From NCBI RefSeq assembly GCF_012933505.1, contig NZ_JABBNB010000033.1, positions 1 through 64,000 on the forward strand: 64,000 bases of DNA. Reading direction: 5' to 3'. Origin of the DNA: Gordonia asplenii. Lineage in GTDB: Bacteria; Actinomycetota; Actinomycetes; Mycobacteriales; Mycobacteriaceae. Made by a program: the position numbers and the translations under genes. Positions within the stretch are counted from its first letter, which is position 1. Each line of letters starts with the position of its first letter. Positions 56,543-64,000 of the stretch are shown here, piece after piece. Under the pieces are notes generated by a model, which had not been told where the DNA came from, did no database searches, and saw nothing but the letters and a program-made list of their open reading frames with translations.

Positions 56543-57786
56543 ACACGTCGTGGCCCAGCCGGATCACATCGGCACGTCTGTGGATCATCAGCACGCGTGA
56601 CGACGGCGCGCCTCGTGACCACGATGCGCCGCTCGGGCTGGCCTACCTCGCGACGGCACTGTACGCCCTACATCCGATCGGTTCCGACGCAGTGGAGCGT
56701 ATGACGGTCGACGAATCGTGGCGGTTGTATGTCAACGTCGACTGGCTCGCGGTCACCGACGTCCCGGAAGTCGGTCGCGAACTGGTGCATCTGCTATGGC
56801 ACCTCCTCGACGACCACGCCGCGCGGGCGCGGGCCTGCGGGGTGAACGCCGACTCGGCCCGCAGATGGTGTGTGTCCGCTGACGCTGCGATCGCCGAATT
56901 CCTCACTCCCGCAGGCGCACTGCCGCGATCGATCCCCGGCCGCCGGCCGCTCCGCACGAGTGTCCCCGCAGAACTGCGGTACGCGCGGGCAAAGCGGATC
57001 CCCGACGATGTCGAGACCACCGAGCGCCGCGACGTGTGTGGGTCCGGCGCCGACGGTGTTCCGCGAAGCTACGAACCGCGTGATTCGGGCGACCTGCCGT
57101 CGGTGACGCGCCTCGACCAGTCGGTCCTGCGGCGTGCGGTAGCAGCCGAGGTGCTCGCCCAGGACGGTTCAAGCGGCGTCGGCGTCGCCGACGCAAAAGT
57201 TCAGCGTTGGGCGCAGACTGCCTGCACACCTCGGATTCCGTGGCGCACCGTCTTCGCCCAAGCGGTGCGACGCGTCGTCGCCACCACCGCGGGTACCGGC
57301 GACTACAGCTATCGCCGACCGTTCCGGCGTGCGTCGGCGATGCCAAAGGTGTTGTTCCCCAGCCAAATTCGCGTGGTTCCGGAAATCGCAGTCGTCGTCG
57401 ACACCTCGGGTAGCATGAACGACCGGCTCCTCGGGATCGCCATCGCCGAGTTAGACTCAATTCTCGTCAGCAGCGGAGCGTCGGCGCGGGGCCTCACGGC
57501 GATTTCGGTCGATACCACCGCGGTGTCCAAACGCGTACGGTCCGCGGCCGACATTGATCTGCTCGGCGGTGGTGGCACCGACATGTCAGTCGGGATCGCT
57601 GTCGCTGCGCAATTGCGGCCGCGGCCCGAGTTGGTGGTCGTGTTCACCGACGGATTCACCCCGTGGCCATCCGACGCGGTACCGGGCATGACCGTCATTG
57701 CGGCGCTCGTCGGGTCGAACGGCGCCGATGCGCTGCCGTCGACGCCGGGTTGGTTGGTGCGCGTCGAATGCACCGTGGAGTACTGA
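56539..57786 (+). CDS. VWA/DUF2201 metallopeptidase-like protein
   Basis: 415 residues, GTG overlapping the preceding stop (GTGA). The N-terminal half resembles the DUF2201 'predicted metallopeptidase' region with ELVHLLWHLLDDHAARA (HxxxH at 84-88); the C-terminal half is a VWA fold with the complete metal site motif DTSGSMN (288-294), GGGTDMS and FTDG. Pairs of MoxR ATPase and VWA proteins are known as chaperone or remodelling modules (RavA-ViaA, CoxD-CoxE). Here the pair is joined to unknown genes. Confidence 0.8.
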   Translation: MNTSWPSRITSARLWIISTRDDGAPRDHDAPLGLAYLATALYALHPIGSDAVERMTVDESWRLYVNVDWLAVTDVPEVGRELVHLLWHLLDDHAARARACGVNADSARRWCVSADAAIAEFLTPAGALPRSIPGRRPLRTSVPAELRYARAKRIPDDVETTERRDVCGSGADGVPRSYEPRDSGDLPSVTRLDQSVLRRAVAAEVLAQDGSSGVGVADAKVQRWAQTACTPRIPWRTVFAQAVRRVVATTAGTGDYSYRRPFRRASAMPKVLFPSQIRVVPEIAVVVDTSGSMNDRLLGIAIAELDSILVSSGASARGLTAISVDTTAVSKRVRSAADIDLLGGGGTDMSVGIAVAAQLRPRPELVVVFTDGFTPWPSDAVPGMTVIAALVGSNGADALPSTPGWLVRVECTVEY

Positions 57787-58499
57787 TGCCACGCCACCCG
57801 TTCACGCTCGACGAGCCCATCGTGGTTCAGGTGCCGTGCAGCACACGCCGAGAGTCGACGTCAGGAAAGGTCCACGACGTTGTTCTGAACCCCGATTGGT
57901 CGCTGACGACTCCACACGACGCTGCAGCCGAGGCGGTCGCGGTCGCCCTGGGCGGCTGGTCATCGTGCCACGAATTTCCGAATGTCGTTCAAGCCGTTCG
58001 CTATTTCATCGCTCTCAATCTGCGACGAGAGTGGTTCCCGTTGGTACACGACTACGTGGGCCGCTGGTCCGCGGGCGTCGGTCACCACTTCCCGGACGTC
58101 TACACCGCTTCAGCGTTCGTTCGGTCCTACGACCATGCGGCGCAGCGGTACAACGCGGAACCCACGCAGATTGCGATCCTGGCGGAGGCCACCGAATGGT
58201 GGACTGCGACGGATCGGCCCGAGACGTTCGACCGCTGGCGCGACCAGTTGGCGTGCGGCGAGGTCGGAAAGCTCTGGGAGGCGGGGATTCATCCGGACAG
58301 CATTCCGCGTATCCGCGCGTGGGCCGGCGCAGACCACGCCGAGATCAACGCCGAACAGGTCATCGAGCTCGCCTATACGGACTTGACGCCATCGGACATC
58401 CGCCTGCTGACCTCCGACGTCGGTTCGGTCTGCGACGCCGCGGACTGGCTCGGTGGGGGAGTACATCGGAGCAGGCCGTGGCTGCAGGTGACGCGATGA
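57786..58499 (+). CDS. Unknown protein of the MoxR/VWA operon
   Basis: 237 residues, ATG overlapping the VWA stop by one base (TGATG). Not recognised. No signal or membrane segment. Features: HDVVLNPDWSLTTPHD, a Trp/His-rich middle, and IPRIRAWAGADHAEINAEQVIELAYTDLTPSDI near the C-terminus, which recalls a helix-turn-helix-like segment seen in many actinobacterial small proteins. Tight coupling to its neighbours shows that it belongs to the module. Confidence 0.65.
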   Translation: MPRHPFTLDEPIVVQVPCSTRRESTSGKVHDVVLNPDWSLTTPHDAAAEAVAVALGGWSSCHEFPNVVQAVRYFIALNLRREWFPLVHDYVGRWSAGVGHHFPDVYTASAFVRSYDHAAQRYNAEPTQIAILAEATEWWTATDRPETFDRWRDQLACGEVGKLWEAGIHPDSIPRIRAWAGADHAEINAEQVIELAYTDLTPSDIRLLTSDVGSVCDAADWLGGGVHRSRPWLQVTR

Positions 58500-59656
58500 C
58501 CGCTCATCTGGTGCCGCAGGCGGTGGAGTTCGTGATCGACGCGATGTACGCGGAGGACGGCGTGCGCCGCGGGCGTCGCCGCCCGCTCCCGGCGCAGCCC
58601 TGCCACGACTTCGGCACATCTGTCACCGGATGTACCCAGTTCCCCGAATCGTGGACGCCCGACATCGCCGATCAGCGGGCACAGGAGTTGGCGACCGCAT
58701 CGGAGGTGGGGTGGAGTGCCATCGGCGACCGGCGGTTGTCGTATCGCGAATATCCAGACGGAGTGTGGTTGATGGCACTTCATCAGGAGGTCGACGGGCA
58801 TCCACGGCGATTGATCGGGCGCTTTCCCTGGCGCTACGGCGGCAATGTCACGGCTACGGACATCTCGGAGCGAGGGCGCTACCAGCGGCTGTTCGACGGA
58901 CTCACCGAAACGCTGGCGCACGCGGGAGACAGCGAAGTCGACAGGCTGTGCGAGTCCGCGGGCTACTTGTTCAAGACGGGTTGGGTGGCTGAGTCACTGG
59001 GCTGGCTCGTGCGAGTCTCCGCCGGGTACGCGATCGCGCTACCCGAATCGACCTACCTTGAGTTGTACGCGCTGAGCGTCATCGGACTTTTCGAGACGCA
59101 GACCGCCCTGGACGATCTCATCGCGAGGTTATGGGCGAGGTACTACCCCGCGACGTGGGGCCTGTCCCCGTTCGCAGGTCGCCGCTTCTTCGGGGTCGAC
59201 AGCGTTCCGAGCCGGGGGGACCTGGTCCGCGCTGTGCGGCGGTGGTTGGGCAGTGTGTTGCCTGCGGACGTCGTGTCCGACCCGGAGACACTGGTCGAGT
59301 GCGGCGATATCGGCCTGTGGGGATATCACCTCGACCTTACGGTTCTGGGTCGAACTGCGGTGTTCCGGGCCGGACCACAGCTCACGTTCGCGCCCAGCTC
59401 GGGCGATGCCGACGAGATCCGCTGGGAGGACGATGAAGGCCCGGAACCGTGGACGATGACTCTTACCGCGACTGCGCACCCGTGCGCTCGACTTGCGGCG
59501 TTCGTCGTCGAATTGGCGCTCTGTGAAGTGCTCGGCTCGGGTTGTGACGCCATCGCGCTGCCTGCGGGCTTTCGGCCCGGAAGCGATGACGAATCGGTAC
59601 TTCGTCGCGAGTCAAGCTACTTGGATCTACGGCGTTTGGTCGTGGTCGAGGAGTAA
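58496..59656 (+). CDS. Unknown protein, last gene of the MoxR/VWA operon
   Basis: 386 residues, ATG overlapping the preceding stop (ATGA). Not recognised. Acidic, with no membrane segment. It includes GLSPFAGRRFFGVDS, WGYHLDLTVLGRTAVFRAGPQ and a C-terminal PCARLAAFVVELALCEVLGSG helix. As the last and largest unknown of a MoxR/VWA operon it may be the client or effector of the complex. That is inference. Confidence 0.65.
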   Translation: MTAHLVPQAVEFVIDAMYAEDGVRRGRRRPLPAQPCHDFGTSVTGCTQFPESWTPDIADQRAQELATASEVGWSAIGDRRLSYREYPDGVWLMALHQEVDGHPRRLIGRFPWRYGGNVTATDISERGRYQRLFDGLTETLAHAGDSEVDRLCESAGYLFKTGWVAESLGWLVRVSAGYAIALPESTYLELYALSVIGLFETQTALDDLIARLWARYYPATWGLSPFAGRRFFGVDSVPSRGDLVRAVRRWLGSVLPADVVSDPETLVECGDIGLWGYHLDLTVLGRTAVFRAGPQLTFAPSSGDADEIRWEDDEGPEPWTMTLTATAHPCARLAAFVVELALCEVLGSGCDAIALPAGFRPGSDDESVLRRESSYLDLRRLVVVEE

Positions 59657-59752
59657 TCGCGTATTTGCCGGTCGCGTCGCGTGGCAAATCCGAGTCTGAT
59701 CCATCGTCACCCCACGGGAATACCTCCCCGACCACCCGACGTTGGCACAACC

Positions 59753-60166
59753 GTGCTCACGATCTCCCAGCCGCTGATCGACGCCATGGTGGCGCATGCT
59801 CGCTCCGACCACCCGGACGAGGCGTGCGGCATCATCGCCGGTCCAGACGGCTCCGACGTTCCGCAACGTTTCGTGGCGATGATCAATGCCGAGCGCTCCC
59901 CGACGTTCTACCGCTTCGACTCCGGCGAGCAGCTACGGCTATGGCGCGAAATGGACCGCAACGACGAAGAGCCCGTGGTCATCTATCACTCGCACACCGC
60001 GACCGAGGCCTATCCGAGCCGCACCGACATCTCCTACGCGTCCGAGCCCAACGCTCACTACGTGTTGATCTCCACCCGCGACGCCGACGCCGCGGAGATC
60101 CGTAGTTACCGCATCATCGACGGTATCGTCACCGAAGAGCCCATCGAGATCACAACCGAGGAGTGA
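59753..60166 (+). CDS. mec: CysO-cysteine peptidase (JAMM/MPN metalloprotease)
   Basis: 137 residues; frees cysteine from the sulfur carrier CysO. JAMM motif: Glu23 (DEACG), His79-Ser-His81 and Ser89-x-x-Asp92 (HSHTATEAYPSRTD). The GTG at 59753 gives the family N-terminus; a longer frame starts at 59681. The conserved gene order resumes here after the island. Operon: mec, cysO, cysM, rhomboid, murI. Confidence 0.93.
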   Translation: MLTISQPLIDAMVAHARSDHPDEACGIIAGPDGSDVPQRFVAMINAERSPTFYRFDSGEQLRLWREMDRNDEEPVVIYHSHTATEAYPSRTDISYASEPNAHYVLISTRDADAAEIRSYRIIDGIVTEEPIEITTEE

Positions 60167-60168
60167 AA

Positions 60169-61412
<1,244 letters not shown>

Positions 61413-61444
61413 CCGCCCCGCACAGCCAGGCCAGGAAGGGACCG

Positions 61445-62068
61445 ATGACGTACCCACCGAACGTCAACTCGGGCGCAGGCACCCTGAGCGACAAACCATT
61501 GTGGATCCGTTCGGCGATCATCATGGCGATCATCGTCGCCGTGCTGTTCGTCATCGAAGCGATCGACGCCGCAACGAATTTCGAGCTCGACGACAACGGG
61601 ATCGAACCACGTCAACTGGACGGGCTCGGCGGGATCGTGTGGGCACCGCTGCTGCACGCCGACTGGGCGCATCTGATCGGCAACGTCACCGTCGGAGCCG
61701 TGCTCGGCTACATGCTGTTGCTGACTCGGCGATTCCTCGCGGTCACCGCGATCGTGTGGGTGGTCTCCGGAGTGGGAATCTGGCTGTTCTCACCGCCGTA
61801 CACGGTCACCGTCGGGGCGTCGGGTGTCATCTTCGGATGGCTCACCTTCCTGTTGATCCGGGGATTCTTCAATCGACAGATCTGGCAGATCGTGACCGGT
61901 GTGGTGTTGCTGTTGATCTACGGCAGCGTGTTGTGGGGGATGCTGCCGTGGGCCGTCGGCGGACAGGTCTCGTGGCAGGGGCACCTGTTCGGAGCGATCG
62001 GCGGGGTGCTCGCCGCGTGGTATCTGGCGGCACGTGATCGTAAGAAAGCCGCCCAACCCTTCGTCTGA
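61445..62068 (+). CDS. Rhomboid-family intramembrane serine protease
   Basis: 207 residues with six or so membrane helices. Catalytic Ser126 in GASGVIFGW and His180 in [15 protein letters not shown] at 61445 has an AGGAAGGG site; a GTG at 61409 overlaps the cysM stop. Homologous to Rv1337. Substrate unknown. Confidence 0.88.
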   Translation: MTYPPNVNSGAGTLSDKPLWIRSAIIMAIIVAVLFVIEAIDAATNFELDDNGIEPRQLDGLGGIVWAPLLHADWAHLIGNVTVGAVLGYMLLLTRRFLAVTAIVWVVSGVGIWLFSPPYTVTVGASGVIFGWLTFLLIRGFFNRQIWQIVTGVVLLLIYGSVLWGMLPWAVGGQVSWQGHLFGAIGGVLAAWYLAARDRKKAAQPFV

Positions 62069-62115
62069 ACACGAGCCGACATCCGAAAGGCCCGACCATC
62101 ACTTCTTCCCTCGTC

Positions 62116-62925
62116 GTGTCCCAAAACACCGACCAGACTTCGGCCATCGGCATTTTCGACTCCGGCGTCGGCGGCCTCACCGTCGCACGTGCCATCATCG
62201 ATCAGCTGCCCGACGAAGACATCATCTATATCGGCGACACCGCCAACGGACCGTACGGGCCGCTGACGATTCCCGAGATCCGACGCCACGCCCTGGCCAT
62301 CGGCGACGACCTCGCCTCTCGCGGCGTCAAGGCGATCGTCATCGCCTGCAACACGGCGTCGGCCGCGGGATTGCGCGACGCCCGGGAACGCTATGCTCCG
62401 ATTCCGGTGATCGAGGTCGTGCTGCCCGCGGTCCGACGCGCCGTCGCGGCGACCAAGACCGGTCGGATCGGTGTCCTCGGCACCGAGGCGACCATCGCAT
62501 CGCGTGCCTACCAGGACTCGTTCACCGCCGCGCGTGACGCCGTGATCACCGCGGTGGCATGCCCGCGGTTCGTCGACTTCGTCGAACGCGGCATCACCAG
62601 CGGCCGCCAGATCCTCGGCCTCGCCGAGGGGTACCTGGAGCCGCTGCAAGAGGCCGACGTCGATACCGTCGTTCTCGGTTGCACGCATTACCCGCTGTTG
62701 TCGGGCGTCATTCAATTGGCGATGGGCGAACAGGTGACGCTCGTGTCGAGCGCGGAGGAGACCGCCAAGGACGTTTTCCGAGTGCTCACCGAACGTGATC
62801 TGCTGCACCCGCATTCCGATCGCACCGCGTCGAGGGTGTTTCAAGCCACCGGCGACCCCGAATCGTTCAAGAAGTTGTCGACGCGTTTTCTCGGTCCATC
62901 GGTTGGCGAGGTCACACACCTATAG
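62116..62925 (+). CDS. murI: Glutamate racemase
   Basis: 269 residues; makes D-glutamate for peptidoglycan. Two catalytic cysteines, Cys78 (IACNTASA) and Cys189 (LGCTHYPLL), with DSGVGG near the start. GTG start, 47 bp after the rhomboid gene. Confidence 0.95.
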   Translation: MSQNTDQTSAIGIFDSGVGGLTVARAIIDQLPDEDIIYIGDTANGPYGPLTIPEIRRHALAIGDDLASRGVKAIVIACNTASAAGLRDARERYAPIPVIEVVLPAVRRAVAATKTGRIGVLGTEATIASRAYQDSFTAARDAVITAVACPRFVDFVERGITSGRQILGLAEGYLEPLQEADVDTVVLGCTHYPLLSGVIQLAMGEQVTLVSSAEETAKDVFRVLTERDLLHPHSDRTASRVFQATGDPESFKKLSTRFLGPSVGEVTHL

Positions 62926-62948
62926 GCGATGTGTGTCGTAACCCATCG

Positions 62949-62970
62949 CTTCGGTTCCGTGTAACCGAAG
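62949..62970 (+). terminator. Stem-loop after murI
   Basis: CTTCGGTT and AACCGAAG, a perfect 8-bp stem with a 6-nt loop, 24 nt past the stop. Candidate terminator between murI and the MBL-fold gene, without a T run. Confidence 0.55.
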
Positions 62971-63018
62971 ACGGCGGTTCGCCGACAATGGATCCGTGAT
63001 GCGTGGCAAGGTGGGCAT

Positions 63019-63798
63019 ATGCGGTTGACGGTGCTTGGGTGTTCGGGAAGTGTTGGTGGTCCCTCCGTCGCCTGTTCTGGCTACTTGTTGACGGTTCCCG
63101 ACCAACAGCCCGTGCTGCTGGATTGCGGTCCGGGCGTTTTCGGTGAATTGCAGAAGTACGTCGATCCCAACGACGTGGCCGTCGCACTCAGTCACCTGCA
63201 CGCCGATCACTGCATGGACCTTCCCGCGATGCTCGTATGGCGTCGCTATGCCCCGACGCCGGCCGTCGGTCGGGCCCCGATGTGGGGTCCGCCGGGGGCG
63301 GCTCAGCGCATCGGCGCCGGATCGTCGGAGTACGCGGGCGACATCGATGACATATCCGACACCTTCGACTCCCAGGATTGGGTAGAGGGCAAGCCCGTGG
63401 AACTCGGCGGAATGACGCTCGTGCCGACGAAGATGGACCACCCGCCGGAGACCTACGGCGTGCGCGTCACCGGCCCGGAAGGGCAGACGCTCGTCTACAG
63501 CGGCGACACCGGCGCGTGTGACCAACTCATCGAGATGGCCTCCGACGCCGATGTATTCCTTTGCGAGGCATCGTGGACTCACGCGCCCGACGAACGGCCG
63601 CCGCACCTGCATCTGTCCGGCATCGAAGCCGGTGAAGCAGCCGCCAAGGCTCGAGTGAAACACCTCGCGCTGACTCACATCCCGCCGTGGACGTCCACCG
63701 ACGACATCGTGGCCGAAGCCCGCAGCGTCTATTCGGGACCGATCACCGTCGTCGCACCGGGGCAGATCATCGACGTGACGTCCACGGTGGTCGCCTGA
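63019..63798 (+). CDS. MBL-fold hydrolase, Rv1339-like phosphodiesterase
   Basis: 259 residues of the metallo-beta-lactamase fold. HLHADH motif at 59-64 with the later GDTGACD and HLSGIEAG regions providing more metal ligands. M. tuberculosis Rv1339 has been reported as a cAMP phosphodiesterase. Short gap (93 bp) after murI. Confidence 0.85.
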   Translation: MRLTVLGCSGSVGGPSVACSGYLLTVPDQQPVLLDCGPGVFGELQKYVDPNDVAVALSHLHADHCMDLPAMLVWRRYAPTPAVGRAPMWGPPGAAQRIGAGSSEYAGDIDDISDTFDSQDWVEGKPVELGGMTLVPTKMDHPPETYGVRVTGPEGQTLVYSGDTGACDQLIEMASDADVFLCEASWTHAPDERPPHLHLSGIEAGEAAAKARVKHLALTHIPPWTSTDDIVAEARSVYSGPITVVAPGQIIDVTSTVVA

Positions 63799-63802
63799 TC
63801 TC

Positions 63803-64000
63803 ATGTTGCCGGCGACCGAAGCTGAATTGCGCGCGTCGTTCATCAATTGCTCCAAGGGCGAGGCGGCACGGCTGGGAATTCCGCTGCATCTGCGCGGCGA
63901 CATCGGTGGACTCGGTGGGCGGTACTCGAGATCGGTGCCGTGGGAGGACCTCGACTTCATCGGTTGGGCCGATCCGGCGTCGGCGGGTCGTGGCTATCTG
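63803..64000 (+). CDS. FBP/FusB-family protein, 5' part cut by the window edge
   Basis: Open for 66 codons to the last base. ATG 2 bp after the MBL-fold gene stop. The start MLPATEAELRASFINCSKG and the WEDLDFIGWADP block match the actinobacterial FBP-domain (elongation factor G-binding, FusB-like) proteins with a C-terminal zinc finger, which would lie beyond the window. In M. tuberculosis rphA follows instead. Confidence 0.65.
   Translation, partial: MLPATEAELRASFINCSKGEAARLGIPLHLRGDIGGLGGRYSRSVPWEDLDFIGWADPASAGRGYL

Overview
The window reads as chromosomal DNA of a high-GC mycolic-acid actinobacterium (Mycobacteriales), most likely Gordonia or a close relative. From about 21.4 kb to the right end the genes follow, from memory, the Mycobacterium tuberculosis order Rv1321 to Rv1339: nucS, methylmalonyl-CoA epimerase, fadA4, thioredoxin-like protein, glgB, glgE, dinG, pncB, clpS, DUF2017, P1 peptidase, mec, cysO, cysM, rhomboid, murI, MBL-fold hydrolase. 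The genus is an inference; the gene order and families are read from the sequence.

Layout. (1) 0.3-13.2 kb: a polyamine and amine catabolic region. On the minus strand lie gabT, gabD, an APC permease, N-carbamoylputrescine amidase, agmatine deiminase and putrescine oxidase. Together they could take agmatine to putrescine, 4-aminobutanal, GABA and succinate. Next to them are a tandem universal stress protein, a copper/TPQ amine oxidase and a divergent PucR-type regulator. (2) 13.2-21.5 kb: a repeat-rich spacer, a short NAD-glutamate dehydrogenase, a phosphodiester-glycosidase-like membrane-anchored protein, and an NTF2-like/flavin monooxygenase with a divergent GAF-domain regulator. (3) 21.5-42.2 kb: conserved housekeeping genes for mismatch repair (NucS), a DivIVA-like coiled-coil protein, thiolase, UvrA-like ABC ATPase, GlgB/GlgE alpha-glucan synthesis, DinG, PncA/PncB NAD salvage, ClpS and a P1 peptidase.

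(4) 42.2-59.7 kb: an accessory island inserted between the P1 peptidase gene and mec, which are neighbours in M. tuberculosis. It has two modules. The first is a type I restriction-modification operon (hsdM, hsdS, a small unknown gene, an AlbA/HATPase-type regulator, hsdR) that runs on into a small possibly RNase-H-like protein and a soluble Ser/Thr kinase. The second is an unusual divergent unit: a large protein with an N-terminal helix-turn-helix, a degenerate N6-methyltransferase-like core and a specificity-like tail on the minus strand, facing a plus-strand operon of a small CxxC protein, a frameshifted MoxR-type AAA ATPase, a VWA/DUF2201-type protein and two unrecognised proteins. The same palindrome, GATAAG-N4-CTTATC, lies 80-90 bp upstream of both hsdM and the methyltransferase-like gene, suggesting common control. 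This second unit is the best candidate here for an undescribed system.

(5) 59.7-64 kb: the Mec/CysO/CysM cysteine synthesis genes, a rhomboid protease, glutamate racemase, an Rv1339-like phosphodiesterase, and the start of an FBP/FusB-type gene cut by the window edge. No rRNA, tRNA, transposase or CRISPR array was found. Several strong stem-loop terminators and palindromic operator candidates are listed.
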